A stretch of 64,000 nt of DNA from Sphingomonas sp. dw_22 (GCF_018449795.1 NZ_JAAVVE010000017.1:1-64000); one strand, 5' to 3'. Shown: positions 36,892 through 45,605, counted from the first letter of the stretch. Numbers and translations are program-made. The notes: generated from the letters alone by a model not told the origin.

Positions 36892-37278
36892 ATGCACATT
36901 TCCCTTACCCCTCGCGCCCTTGCCCACAGCATCATCGCTGGCCTACTGGTCGCGTTCTTCATTGCGGGCGGCATCAGCAACCTGTTCCCCACCGCCGACT
37001 TCCGCGCGGAATATGCCCGCTGGGGCTATCCGGACTGGTTCCACTATATGACGGGCTCGCTGGAGTTGGCGGCGGCGGCGCTCCTGGCCCGCGCGGGGAC
37101 GCGGCACAGGGGCGCGCTTCTGGGCGGGGGCGTCATGACCGCCGCGCTCGCCACGCTCCTGCTGGCGGGAGAATGGCTCCACGCCGCGCTGCCGCTGGCG
37201 GTCCTGATGGCGATCGCCGCCTGCCTCTATCTCGACGAAAAGGCCCGCGAGGCCGTGTGGGAAGGGAAAATCTTCTGA
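36892..37278 (+). CDS. DoxX-like small membrane protein, probable SoxR target
   Basis: 128 residues with four predicted membrane helices: about 10-32 (SIIAGLLVAFFIAGGISNLF), 47-65, 73-92 and 95-113. The pattern G-x-YPDWFHYMTGSLEL resembles DoxX/DUF4345-like membrane proteins. ATG 36892 has GGAG 7 nt upstream. Promoter architecture makes it the direct target of SoxR, suggesting a role against redox-active compounds. The biochemical function is unknown. Confidence 0.75.
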   Translation: MHISLTPRALAHSIIAGLLVAFFIAGGISNLFPTADFRAEYARWGYPDWFHYMTGSLELAAAALLARAGTRHRGALLGGGVMTAALATLLLAGEWLHAALPLAVLMAIAACLYLDEKAREAVWEGKIF

Positions 37279-37293
37279 GCCCGCGCGGACGGG

Positions 37294-38244
37294 CTACATC
37301 TCGCCCCGCGCCTTGCGCAGCGCATACCATTTCCGGACGTTCGCGTTGTGCTGTTCGAGCGTGTCGGCGAACACATGGCCGCCGGTGCCGTCCGCGACGA
37401 AATAGAGCGCGGTCGATGCCGCCGGATCGAGCACCGCGTCGATGCTCGCGCGGCCCGGATTGGCGATCGGGCCGATCGGCAGGCCGGTCATCGCATAGGT
37501 GTTGTAGTCGTTCTTCGCATGCAGCTCGGACTGAAGGATACGGCGGCCGAGCGGCTTGCCCTTGGTGATCGGGTAGATGATCGTCGGATCCGCCTGGAGC
37601 GGCATGCCCTGCTTCAGCCGATTGCCATAGACCGCGGCGACCATCCGCCGTTCCTCGGGCTTGCCGGTCTCCTTCTCCACGATCGAGGCGAGGATCAGCG
37701 CATCGCGCGGATTGCTCACGGCGATGCCCGGCTTGCGCGCGGTCCAGGCCTTGGCGAGATAATTCACCATCGCCTTCTGCATGCGATCCAGCACCGCCTG
37801 GCGCGTGTCGCCGCGATTATAGGCATAGCTGTCGGGCAGCACCGTGCCTTCGATCGGCACCTGGATCTGGCCGGTCAGCTCGGGCGCCTTCATCAGCGTC
37901 TCATAGACGAGGATCGAAGGCGTGCCCTCGGGCACGGTGATGAAGCGCTGGAGCGTCTTGCCGCCCTGGAGCATCCGCAGCACGTCCGACTGGCTGAGAT
38001 GCGCCGGCACGCGATATTCGCCGGCCTTGATCGGGGCGCTGCCGCCCAGCACCTTGGAGAAGAGCACGAAGGCGCGAGCCGAACGGATCGCCCCGGCCTT
38101 TTCCAGCTCGGTCGCCGCGCGGGACAGCGTGGCCCCCTGCGGGATCAGCACCGTCACATTCTGCTTCGCCGGCCCCGCCCCGCCCCACATCTGGAGCAGC
38201 GCGAAGCCCGCCGCGAGCAGCACCAGGATCGCGACCAGCGCCAC
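37294..38244 (-). CDS. mltG: Endolytic murein transglycosylase MltG
   Basis: Cleaves nascent glycan strands, 316 residues. One N-terminal membrane helix (about 3-20), a LysM-like region, then the YceG domain with ASIVEKETGKPEERRMVAAVYGNRL (catalytic Glu), MPLQADPTIIY and YNTYAMTGLPIGPIANPG. GTG 38244 is the only standard start. An in-frame upstream stretch (SDEAPEPAP... RRRRGGC) follows a CTG that overlaps the fabF stop and may be translated. Follows fabF in the same direction, as is common. Confidence 0.93.
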   Translation of the reverse strand: MALVAILVLLAAGFALLQMWGGAGPAKQNVTVLIPQGATLSRAATELEKAGAIRSARAFVLFSKVLGGSAPIKAGEYRVPAHLSQSDVLRMLQGGKTLQRFITVPEGTPSILVYETLMKAPELTGQIQVPIEGTVLPDSYAYNRGDTRQAVLDRMQKAMVNYLAKAWTARKPGIAVSNPRDALILASIVEKETGKPEERRMVAAVYGNRLKQGMPLQADPTIIYPITKGKPLGRRILQSELHAKNDYNTYAMTGLPIGPIANPGRASIDAVLDPAASTALYFVADGTGGHVFADTLEQHNANVRKWYALRKARGEM

Positions 38245-38311
38245 GCAGCCGCCCCGCCGCCGGCGCAGGCCGGCGGTGGATTGCGGCCCTGGCGCCGGCT
38301 CGGGTGCTTCG

Positions 38312-39571
38312 TCAGACAGCCTTCATCACCAGGCTGGCATTGGTGCCGCCGAAGCCGAACGAATTGTTCAGCACGGCCTTCACCTTCCGCTCCTTCGCCT
38401 TGAGGGGCACCAGGTCCACGCCCAGGCAATTCTCGCTCGGATTTTCGAGGTTGAGCGTCGGCGGCACGATCTGGTCGCGCATCGCCAGGATGCAGAAGAT
38501 GCTCTCCACCGCGCCCGCGCCGCCCAGCAGATGGCCGATCGCCGACTTGGTCGAGCTCATCGACACGGTGTCCAGCGCGCTGCCGAACAGGCGGCGCACC
38601 GCGCCCAGCTCGATCTCGTCGCCGAGCGGCGTCGAGGTGCCGTGCGCGTTGACATAGTCGATGTCGGACAGGTCAAGGCCCGACTTGCGCACCGCCATCT
38701 GCATCGAACGGAACGCGCCCGAACCCTCGGGATGCGGCGCGGTGACGTGATAGGCGTCGCCCGACAGGCCATAGCCGATGACCTCGGCATAGATCTTGGC
38801 GCCGCGCTTCTTGGCGTGCTCATATTCCTCGAGCACGAGCACGCCCGCGCCCTCGCCCATCACGAAGCCGTCGCGGTCGCGGTCATAAGGGCGGCTGCCG
38901 CGCCACGGCTCGTCGCGGAAATTGGTCGAAAGTGCGCGCGCCTGGCCGAATCCGGCGATGCCGATCGGGCAGATCGCGCCTTCCGCGCCGCCCGCGAGCA
39001 TCACGTCGGCATCGTCCATCGCGATCATCCGCGCGGCGTCGCCGATCGAATGTGCGCCGGTCGAGCAGGCGGTGACCACGGCATGATTCGGTCCCATCAG
39101 CCCGTATTTGATCGAGACCTGGCCCGAGATCAGGTTGATGAGGCGGCCATGGACGAAGTGCGGCGAGACGCGCTTCGGCCCCTTTTCGGCCAGCACCAGC
39201 GATTCGCTCTCGATGCCCGGCAGGCCGCCGATGCCCGAACCGATCGAGCAGCCGGCGCGGAAGCGCTCCTCCTCGGTCATGTCGAGCAGGCCGGCATCCT
39301 CGATCGCCTGGCCGGCGGCATCGATGCCATAGACGATGAACGGATCGACCTGGCGCTGGATCTTGTGATCGACGCGCTTGCCGGGATCGAAGCCATATTC
39401 ATGGCCGGCCGGCTTCACTTCACAGGCATAGTTGCTGTGGAAGTCGGTCGCGTCGAAGCGCGTGATCGTTCCCGCGCCCGATTTGGCGTCGATGATGTTC
39501 TTCCAGGCCGTCTCGACATCGGCACCCAGGGGGGTGACGAGCCCAAGGCCGGTAACGACTACGCGGCGCAT
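38312..39571 (-). CDS. fabF: 3-oxoacyl-ACP synthase II
   Basis: Condensing enzyme of type II fatty-acid synthesis, 419 residues. MRRVVVTGLGLVTPLG start, catalytic Cys in TACSTGAHSIG, His residues in NAHGTSTPLGD and SAIGHLLGGAGA, and the C-terminal NNSFGFGGTNASL. It lies 154 bp downstream of acpP with a terminator-like hairpin between. Confidence 0.96.
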   Translation of the reverse strand: MRRVVVTGLGLVTPLGADVETAWKNIIDAKSGAGTITRFDATDFHSNYACEVKPAGHEYGFDPGKRVDHKIQRQVDPFIVYGIDAAGQAIEDAGLLDMTEEERFRAGCSIGSGIGGLPGIESESLVLAEKGPKRVSPHFVHGRLINLISGQVSIKYGLMGPNHAVVTACSTGAHSIGDAARMIAMDDADVMLAGGAEGAICPIGIAGFGQARALSTNFRDEPWRGSRPYDRDRDGFVMGEGAGVLVLEEYEHAKKRGAKIYAEVIGYGLSGDAYHVTAPHPEGSGAFRSMQMAVRKSGLDLSDIDYVNAHGTSTPLGDEIELGAVRRLFGSALDTVSMSSTKSAIGHLLGGAGAVESIFCILAMRDQIVPPTLNLENPSENCLGVDLVPLKAKERKVKAVLNNSFGFGGTNASLVMKAV

Positions 39572-39632
39572 GGCATTTCTCCGTCAAAGTTCATTCTTGC
39601 GACATCGGACCGGCAAGCCGGCCCGAGCCTGT

Positions 39633-39683
39633 AAAACAAAACGGCTCCCCGTCCGCTCTCGAAGAGCCCGGGACGGGAAGCCG
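39633..39683 (-). terminator. Intrinsic terminator/attenuator between acpP and fabF
   Basis: CGGCT-CCCCGTCC (from 39642) pairs with GGACGGGAAGCCG (to 39683) in a long stem with an inner GCTC/GAGC hairpin. On the minus strand it is followed by TTTTGTTTT. It would end most acpP transcripts and let a fraction enter fabF. Confidence 0.75.
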
Positions 39684-39725
39684 CTGATACGCGTTGCCGG
39701 CCCATGCGGGCACGGGCCGAGGGCC

Positions 39726-39974
39726 TCAGCCCTCCTGATGCTCGCTGATGTACGACACGGCGTCGCCCACGGTCATGATCTTCTCGGCGGCGTCGTCGGG
39801 GATTTCGACTCCGAACTCTTCCTCGAAGGCCATCACCAGCTCGACGATGTCGAGGCTGTCCGCGCCGAGGTCGTCGATGAAGCTCGCGGTCGGAACCACT
39901 TCCTTCGCATCGACGCCAAGATGGTCGACGACGAGGGCCTGGACGCGGGTGGTGATCTCTTCCTGGTTGGCCAT
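39726..39974 (-). CDS. acpP: Acyl carrier protein
   Basis: Carries growing acyl chains on phosphopantetheine, 82 residues, acidic. [19 protein letters not shown] contains the modified Ser. ATG 39974 ([15 protein letters not shown]) is the family start; the longer frame upstream is not conserved. Sits between the fabG-side genes and fabF in the usual order. Confidence 0.97.
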   Translation of the reverse strand: MANQEEITTRVQALVVDHLGVDAKEVVPTASFIDDLGADSLDIVELVMAFEEEFGVEIPDDAAEKIMTVGDAVSYISEHQEG

Positions 39975-40075
39975 GGTCCCTGTTTTCCTTTGTGACTGGG
40001 GCTCTGATTTGTGTGAAACGCACCTAGTTCGGGTGCGGTGCCGTGGCAAGGGGGTGTGCTTGTGCCCCTGATGGC

Positions 40076-40609
40076 TCACCCTACCGAAAAATCATGCGCG
40101 GCATACTGGATCGTGCTGAGAAAGGCGAAGAACTCGGCGAGCAGCTCGGCATTCTCGCGAGTCTGCTTATCTTCGTCGGTGACGGCGGCCTTGATGAGCT
40201 CCTGATTCTCGGCGGCGGTGAGCGGACGATCGCGCGTCTCCTCGGGCAGCGCCTGGAACTGGTCCTCCAGCGCGGCGGAGTCGAAACCGCGCTCGCCCAC
40301 CACGCGCTGCGCCACCGGCACGCCGATCCTGGCCAGCGCATAGATGCCCGCCGCCTTGGTCGCGGCGGGGGTCCAGCCATTATCCTTGGCACAGGCAGTC
40401 GCCGCGTCGTTGAGGCCGCGGCTGACGCTCGGATCATAGGTGGGCCGCTTGCCGGCTTCGCCCAGGTTGCGCGCGGCATCGGCCTCGATCTGGGCCTTCA
40501 CCGCGGCATCGAGCTTGCCGGCCACGCAATCGATCGTGGCGAGATCGGCGGCATGAACCGGTGCCGAGATCGCACCGGCGGCAAGCAGGGCAGTCATCAC
40601 AATACGCAT
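40076..40609 (-). CDS. Hypothetical exported protein
   Basis: 177 residues, not recognised. Signal peptide [20 protein letters not shown] is followed by a helical, acidic domain with two Cys (IDCVAGKL and ATACAKDN) that could form a disulfide. AGGAG lies 8 nt before ATG 40609. It is inserted between fabG and acpP on the same strand, a gap of about 30 bp from fabG, so it is probably read with the fab genes. No motif gives a function. Confidence 0.75.
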   Translation of the reverse strand: MRIVMTALLAAGAISAPVHAADLATIDCVAGKLDAAVKAQIEADAARNLGEAGKRPTYDPSVSRGLNDAATACAKDNGWTPAATKAAGIYALARIGVPVAQRVVGERGFDSAALEDQFQALPEETRDRPLTAAENQELIKAAVTDEDKQTRENAELLAEFFAFLSTIQYAAHDFSVG

Positions 40610-40638
40610 CGCATTCACTCCTGCCCCCAGGGTTCGCA

Positions 40639-41376
40639 TCAGAGCATCGCCATCCCGCCGTTCACATGCAAGGTCTGGCCGGTGACATAGCCCGCTTCCT
40701 TGCTGGCGAGATAGACCACCGCCGCGCCGATGTCCTCGCCCGTGCCGAGATCGCCGGCGGGGATGCGGGTGAGCAGCGCGGTCTTCTGCGCTTCGGGCAG
40801 CACGTCGGTCATCGCCGAGCGGATGAAGCCCGGCGCGACGCAGTTGACCGTGATGTTCCGGCTCGCCAGCTCCTGCGCGACCGCCTTGGACATGCCGACC
40901 AGCCCCGCCTTGGACGCGGCATAGTTCGCCTGGCCCGGATTGCCGGTGGCGCCAACGACCGAGGTGATCGAGACGATCCGGCCGAAGCGGGCCTTCATCA
41001 TCGGCCTGGCGGCGGCGCGGATCAGGCGGAAGGCGGCCTCCAGGTTCACGGTGATGACCTGGTTCCACTCCTCATCCTTCATCCGCATCGTCAGATTGTC
41101 GCGGGTGACGCCGGCATTGTTGACGAGGATGTCGAGCTTGCCGAGCGCCTCGACCGCCTGCGGCACCAGCGCATCGACGGCGGCGGCGTCCGACAGATTA
41201 CAGGGCAAAGCGACATGATCGCCGCCGAGCTCGGCGCGGAAGGCTTCCAGCTTCTCGGCATTGGAGCCGGAAACCGCAAGCCGGGCACCTTGTGCGGCCA
41301 GCGCCTTGGCGACCGCCGAGCCGATCCCGCCGGAAGCGCCGGTAACGAGCGCGGTCATGCCTGTGAGGTCGAACAT
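40639..41376 (-). CDS. fabG: 3-oxoacyl-ACP reductase
   Basis: NADPH-dependent ketoreductase of fatty-acid synthesis, 245 residues. TALVTGASGGIGSAVAKAL nucleotide loop, NNAGVTRD, catalytic Ser and YAASK (Tyr and Lys). The C-terminal LHVNGGMAML is typical. AGAGGA precedes the ATG and lies just outside the inverted repeat of the neighbouring GxxExxY cassette. Confidence 0.96.
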   Translation of the reverse strand: MFDLTGMTALVTGASGGIGSAVAKALAAQGARLAVSGSNAEKLEAFRAELGGDHVALPCNLSDAAAVDALVPQAVEALGKLDILVNNAGVTRDNLTMRMKDEEWNQVITVNLEAAFRLIRAAARPMMKARFGRIVSITSVVGATGNPGQANYAASKAGLVGMSKAVAQELASRNITVNCVAPGFIRSAMTDVLPEAQKTALLTRIPAGDLGTGEDIGAAVVYLASKEAGYVTGQTLHVNGGMAML

Positions 41377-41394
41377 CTTGGATTTCCTCTTAAT

Positions 41395-41811
41395 TTATAG
41401 ATTCGCGCTACGACGCGAAGACGCGACGGGGTTGTAGTCATTAACCATCCGCCGGATGCCTTCCTTGAGCGTCGCGCCACCGAAGTTGATAAGCAGCCCC
41501 AGAGGCTGCCCAGTAAGGCGAAGATATGTCAGAAGCTGCTTTGCGTGCGCCGGGTTGAGACGCTCCACGGACTTGATCTCGACGAGCAGGCGCTCCTCGA
41601 CCAGTAAATCTATCCGAAACGCGCCATCGAAACGCAGCCCCTCGAATTCGATATCGACAGAGCGCTGCCGCACAACCTTATACCCCATCGATGCCAGCTT
41701 CGCGGCCATGACCATTTCATAAGCGGATTCGAGCAAGCCCGGCCCTAGATCGCGATGCAGCCGAAAGGCGACATCCAAAACATGCGTGGCAATCTGTTCG
41801 GTGTCGCTCAA
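41395..41811 (-). CDS. GxxExxY-family protein, PD-(D/E)XK nuclease-like
   Basis: 138 residues. GPGLLESAYEMVMAAKL is the GxxExxY signature (here GLLESAY). FRIDLLVEERLLVEIKS fits the D...ExK core of the PD-(D/E)XK nuclease fold. The rest, AKQLLTYLRLTGQPLGLLINFGG, is also family-typical. TTG start at 41811 with GAGG 6 nt upstream. The last 12 codons lie inside the left inverted repeat. It separates fabD from fabG, where no such gene is expected. Catalytic activity is inferred; the family has no settled function. Confidence 0.88.
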   Translation of the reverse strand: MSDTEQIATHVLDVAFRLHRDLGPGLLESAYEMVMAAKLASMGYKVVRQRSVDIEFEGLRFDGAFRIDLLVEERLLVEIKSVERLNPAHAKQLLTYLRLTGQPLGLLINFGGATLKEGIRRMVNDYNPVASSRRSANL

Positions 41812-41847
41812 GCCAGGCCTCGTCGCGTCGTCGCGCCGTTGCGCGAA
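41402..41847. mobile_element. Putative IR-flanked GxxExxY cassette
   Basis: Imperfect 30-bp inverted repeats (26 of 30 identical) at 41402-41431 (TTCGCGCTACGACGCGAAGA...) and 41818-41847 enclose almost exactly the GxxExxY gene. The cassette fills the gap between fabD and fabG, leaving about 35 bp of flanking DNA. I found no clear target-site duplication and no transposase, so mobility is inferred. A related palindrome without a gene lies at 12743-12829. Confidence 0.55.
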
Positions 41848-41855
41848 CCAACAGC

Positions 41856-42791
41856 CTATAACGCCTTCGCCAGCGCCTCGATATCGTCCATCGTCACGAC
41901 GCTGATCGGGCTGGCATCCGGCGCGATGCGCTTGACCATGCCGCCGAGCACCTTGCCGCCCAACTCGACGAAATCGCCCACGCCCGCCGCGTGCATCGCC
42001 AGCACCGATTCGCGCCAGCGGACCATGCCCGTCACCTGCTCGATCAGCAGCGTGCGGATTGTCGCGGGATCGGAGACCGGCGCGGCGGTGACATTGGCAT
42101 AGACCGGCACCAGCGGTGCCTGGATCGATACCGCGGCCAGCGCCTCGGCCATCGCATCGGCGGCGGGCTGCATCAGCGGGCAATGGAACGGCGCCGAGAC
42201 CGGCAGGAGCAGCGCGCGCTTGGCGCCGTGATCCTTGGCGATGGCAACCGCCCTCTCGATCGCCCCGCGCGCGCCCGAGATGACGACCTGACCCGGATCA
42301 TTGTCGTTCGCGACCGTGCAGACCTCGCCCTCGGCCGCCGCATCCGCGATCGCCTGGGCCTTGGTCAGGTCCGCGCCGAGCAGCGCCGCCATCGCGCCCA
42401 GCCCCACCGGCACCGCCGCCTGCATCGCATCGCCGCGGATGCGCAGCAGCTTCGCAGCGGTCGCGAGGTCGAACGCACCCGCCGCGCACAGCGCCGTATA
42501 TTCGCCCAGGCTGTGGCCGGCGACGAAATCGGCCTTGTCGGCCAGGCGGATGCCGCCCTCCCTCTCCAGCACGCGCAGCACCGCGATGGCATTGGCCATG
42601 ATCGCCGGCTGGGCATTGGCGGTGAGCGTCAGCGCGTCCTCGGGGCCTTCGGCCATCAGCCGCGACAGATTTTGCCCCAGCGCCTCGTCGACTTCCTGGA
42701 AGACCTCGCGTGCGGCCGGACTCGCATCGGCGAGCGCCTTGCCCATGCCGACGGCCTGGCTCCCCTGGCCGGGGAAGATGAATGCGCGCAC
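41856..42791 (-). CDS. fabD: Malonyl-CoA:ACP transacylase
   Basis: Loads malonyl groups onto ACP, 311 residues. IFPGQGSQAVGMGK start, GHSLGEYTAL with nucleophile Ser, and PVSAPFHCPLM with catalytic His. GTG start at 42791 behind GGGAGAGG. First gene of the minus-strand fab cluster. Confidence 0.95.
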   Translation of the reverse strand: MRAFIFPGQGSQAVGMGKALADASPAAREVFQEVDEALGQNLSRLMAEGPEDALTLTANAQPAIMANAIAVLRVLEREGGIRLADKADFVAGHSLGEYTALCAAGAFDLATAAKLLRIRGDAMQAAVPVGLGAMAALLGADLTKAQAIADAAAEGEVCTVANDNDPGQVVISGARGAIERAVAIAKDHGAKRALLLPVSAPFHCPLMQPAADAMAEALAAVSIQAPLVPVYANVTAAPVSDPATIRTLLIEQVTGMVRWRESVLAMHAAGVGDFVELGGKVLGGMVKRIAPDASPISVVTMDDIEALAKAL

Positions 42792-42996
42792 GTGCCTCTC
42801 CCTTGAAAACGCTATGGGGCCGCGCGTTAGAACCGTTCCGGCCCGCCACGCAACCCTGACTCCGGCCTTATTCCGGCCCAATAGGCCGGCGACAAATTGC
42901 GACCAAAATCTTTGTGGCTGTGAAATGTCTGCGACATCTAGTCCCCAGATAGGAAGCAACGCCGCACATGGCGTTGGGTAAAAGAGGAGTAGCAAG

Positions 42997-43326
42997 ATGA
43001 AGAAGGTTTTCCTGGCGGCGGTCGCCATGTCCCTGGTCGCCACGCCCGTATTGGCCGCGGTGCCGCAGCAGCACGGCCAGCATGGCCCGCAGCATGGGGT
43101 CAAGAAGGGCTACAAGCCGGCCCCGGTGCAGTATCGGAGCTGGAAGAAGGGCCAGCGCTTCGACAGCCGCTATGCCCGCAACTACCGGCAGATCGACTAT
43201 CGCCGCTATCGCGGCCTGAAGGCTCCGCCGCGCGGCTATCGCTATGTCCAGTCGGGCAATGATGCGGTGCTGGTCGGCATCACCAGCGGCGTCATCGCGG
43301 CGGTGATCGCGAACGCCATCCGTTAA
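42997..43326 (+). CDS. RcnB-family periplasmic protein
   Basis: 109 residues, signal peptide MKKVFLAAVAMSLVATPVLA. His/Gln-rich QQHGQHGPQHG follows. The conserved block APPRGYRYVQSGNDAVLVG and a final hydrophobic ITSGVIAAVIANAI match the RcnB family, whose E. coli member modulates Ni/Co efflux. Metal binding by the His stretch is plausible but not shown. AGAGGAG precedes the ATG. Confidence 0.85.
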   Translation: MKKVFLAAVAMSLVATPVLAAVPQQHGQHGPQHGVKKGYKPAPVQYRSWKKGQRFDSRYARNYRQIDYRRYRGLKAPPRGYRYVQSGNDAVLVGITSGVIAAVIANAIR

Positions 43327-43343
43327 GTTGCCGGAATGAAACG

Positions 43344-43373
43344 GAAGCGCGGGACGGAGACGTTCCGCGCTTC
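43344..43373. terminator. Hairpin after RcnB-like gene
   Basis: GAAGCGCGG (43344-43352) pairs with CCGCGCTTC (43365-43373). No U-run follows, so it is a weak terminator candidate. Confidence 0.45.
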
Positions 43374-43491
43374 TCGCCATATGTACCAGGTTGATACATC
43401 CGCTTCCGCAACCATTCGGAAACATTCTTGATTGCGCAGATACTATGCCTAGGATCACATCCATATTGGGGTTGTTCTTGGGGAGGGTATC

Positions 43492-44073
43492 ATGGGCTTG
43501 AAACTTGCAATCCGGGCCGCGGCCTTGGCTCTGGCCGCCTTGCCGGCCGCCGCGCAGGCCGGTCCGATCATCTGGACCGATTGCTTCTCCGTCACCAGTT
43601 CGGCGGGGTGCCTTTTCCAGGGCAATATCAACGGGAATTCGAACCCGTTCAATCCCAACAGCTACAAGAACGCGGAAGCGCGCTACAATCTGTACAACGA
43701 TTTTCAGCCCTTCGCGCGGCCGAACATCGATCTCAACTTCCTGTTCGATACGGCCACGACCAGCGGCCTGATTACGGGCGCAGGCACCGATTCGGGCACA
43801 TGGTCGCTCACCGGCTATCTGGTCGATTTCATTGCCGTGAAGGCGGGCGACTATTTCGTGCTCTACCAGATCGATCCGGCCTCGTCGGGTAGCTGGGACA
43901 CGTTCGACATCCCGTACAAGCGCAATCCGAAGGATCTGTCGCACATCGTGTTCTTCGGCCAGGCGAACGCGGTTCCCGAGCCAGCAGCCTGGGGCATGAT
44001 GATCGGCGGCTTCGGCCTCGCGGGCGCGGCGATGCGCCGTCGCAAGACGCGGAGCCAGGCCAGGCTCGCCTGA
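43492..44073 (+). CDS. PEPxxWA-CTERM sorting-signal protein
   Basis: 193 residues, exported. Signal peptide MGLKLAIRAAALALAALPAAAQA, a beta-rich middle with Asn-rich NINGNSNPFNPNSYKN, then the C-terminal sorting signal VPEPAAWGMMIGGFGLAGAAMRRRK: the PEP motif, a membrane segment and a basic tail. Such proteins are processed by an exosortase and surface-delivered, often with exopolysaccharide; no exosortase gene lies in the window. Confidence 0.85.
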   Translation: MGLKLAIRAAALALAALPAAAQAGPIIWTDCFSVTSSAGCLFQGNINGNSNPFNPNSYKNAEARYNLYNDFQPFARPNIDLNFLFDTATTSGLITGAGTDSGTWSLTGYLVDFIAVKAGDYFVLYQIDPASSGSWDTFDIPYKRNPKDLSHIVFFGQANAVPEPAAWGMMIGGFGLAGAAMRRRKTRSQARLA

Positions 44074-44117
44074 ACGGGCTTGCTTTTCGCCACGAATTGC
44101 GCAAGAGGCGCACGCAT

Positions 44118-44147
44118 CGGAGTGGGCAAGCATCGCTTCCCGCTCCG
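44118..44147 (+). terminator. Hairpin after PEP-CTERM gene
   Basis: CGGAGTGGG pairs with CCCGCTCCG (one G-U) and is followed by TTTGCTATT. It lies 45 nt after the stop and before the rpsF leader. Confidence 0.45.
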
Positions 44148-44239
44148 TTTGCTATTAGACCCGCAGGGGTAAGACGACAGCCGGAGGGGCGCTGCGCATG
44201 GTGCGCACGTCAGCGATCGGCCAACAGTGAGAAGAACAT

Positions 44240-44620
44240 ATGGCTCTCTACGAGCACGTGTTCCTTGCGCGCCAGGATCTGGCACAGGCGCAAGTGGACG
44301 CATTGGCGGAAACCGCCACCAAGATCATCGAAGACAATGCCGGCAAGGTCGTGAAGACCGAGACCTGGGGTCTTCGCAGCCTCGCCTATCGCATCGCGAA
44401 GAACCGCAAGGCGCATTATGTGATGCTCGAGATCGACGCGCCGGCCGGCGTGGTCGCCGAGCTGGAGCGCCAGACGCAGATCAACGAAGACGTGATCCGC
44501 TACATGACCGTCAAGGTGGACGGCCATGAAGAAGGCCCTTCGGTGATGATGCGCAAGGGTGATCGCGGCGAGCGCCGTGGCCGTCGCGAGCGCGACGATT
44601 CCGGCTTCGGCGGCGAATAA
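44240..44620 (+). CDS. rpsF: 30S ribosomal protein S6
   Basis: Binds 16S rRNA with S18; 126 residues. [22 protein letters not shown] and [21 protein letters not shown] are typical. The C-terminal 25 residues are a charged Arg/Glu/Gly extension. First of the rpsF-rpsR-rplI operon. Confidence 0.97.
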   Translation: MALYEHVFLARQDLAQAQVDALAETATKIIEDNAGKVVKTETWGLRSLAYRIAKNRKAHYVMLEIDAPAGVVAELERQTQINEDVIRYMTVKVDGHEEGPSVMMRKGDRGERRGRRERDDSGFGGE

Positions 44621-44634
44621 GGAGCTTATAGACC

Positions 44635-44859
44635 ATGGCACGCCCGTTTTTCCGCCGCCGCAAGAGCTGCCCCTTCTCCGCGAAGGACGCTCCCCGGATC
44701 GATTACAAGGACGTCCGTCTGCTCCAGGGCTTCGTGTCCGAGCGCGGCAAGATCGTCCCCTCGCGCATCACTTCGGTGAGCGCGAAGAAGCAGCGCGAGC
44801 TGGCCCAGGCCATCAAGCGCGCCCGTCACCTGGGCCTGCTGCCCTACATCGTTAAGTAA
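44635..44859 (+). CDS. rpsR: 30S ribosomal protein S18
   Basis: 74 residues. [14 protein letters not shown] with [33 protein letters not shown] is the complete family pattern. It follows rpsF by 14 bp with AAGGAGC upstream. Confidence 0.97.
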   Translation: MARPFFRRRKSCPFSAKDAPRIDYKDVRLLQGFVSERGKIVPSRITSVSAKKQRELAQAIKRARHLGLLPYIVK

Positions 44860-44871
44860 GGAGCGCGGGAC

Positions 44872-45468
44872 ATGGAAGTCATCCTGCTTGAGCGCGTCGA
44901 GAAGCTCGGCCATATCGGCGATGTCGTGAAGGTGAAGGACGGGTTCGCCCGCAATTTCCTTCTGCCGAACAAGAAGGCGCTCCGTTCGAACGCCGCCAAC
45001 CGCAAGGTCTTCGAGGCCAACCGCGCGCGCATCGAAGCCGACAACGCTTCGCGCCGTGGCGATGCGGAGAAGGAAGCCGGCAGCTTCAAGGACGCATCGG
45101 TCACGCTGATCCGCCAGGCTTCGAACACCGGCCAGCTTTATGGTTCGGTCGCGGCCCGCGATCTGGTCGATGCGCTCGTCGCCGACGGCCACAAGGTCAA
45201 CAAGGCGCAGGTCGTGCTCGACAAGCCGATCAAGGCGATCGGCCTGTACGAGGTCAAGATCGCGCTGCACCCCGAAGTCGCGGTGACCGTCAAGGTCAAC
45301 GTCGCGCGTTCGCCGGAAGAGGCCGACATGCAGGCCCAGGGCGTCGACGTGATGTCCGCGATGTTCGAGAAGGAAGAGAGCGGCTTCACCGAGGATTACG
45401 ATCCCAATGCCGAACCCGGCGAGATCGCGACCTCGGCTCCCGTCGAAGACGAGACCGCCGAGGGCTGA
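44872..45468 (+). CDS. rplI: 50S ribosomal protein L9
   Basis: 198 residues. MEVILLERVEKLGHIGDVVKVKDGFARNFLLPNKKA is the N-domain and long helix; the C-domain ends near 150. The last 40 residues (EEADMQAQGVDVM, acidic, TAEG end) are an extension beyond the E. coli length that is seen in sphingomonads. Last gene of the operon. Confidence 0.97.
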   Translation: MEVILLERVEKLGHIGDVVKVKDGFARNFLLPNKKALRSNAANRKVFEANRARIEADNASRRGDAEKEAGSFKDASVTLIRQASNTGQLYGSVAARDLVDALVADGHKVNKAQVVLDKPIKAIGLYEVKIALHPEVAVTVKVNVARSPEEADMQAQGVDVMSAMFEKEESGFTEDYDPNAEPGEIATSAPVEDETAEG

Positions 45469-45490
45469 TCCGCTCTCCGCGAAGGATTCA

Positions 45491-45527
45491 GGGCCGTCCC
45501 GAGCGATCGGGGCGGTCCTTTTCTTTT
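45491..45527 (+). terminator. Intrinsic terminator of rpsF-rpsR-rplI
   Basis: Twelve-pair stem 45491-45502 with 45507-45518 (two G-U) closed by a GCGA tetraloop, then TTTTCTTTT. Confidence 0.88.
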
Positions 45528-45605
45528 GGCGATCCTGTCGAGTGCCGATGCGATCGCAGGCCCATTCGGTTGCGGTTCAGGCGCATATCCTGGAGAAACG
45601 CCCCG

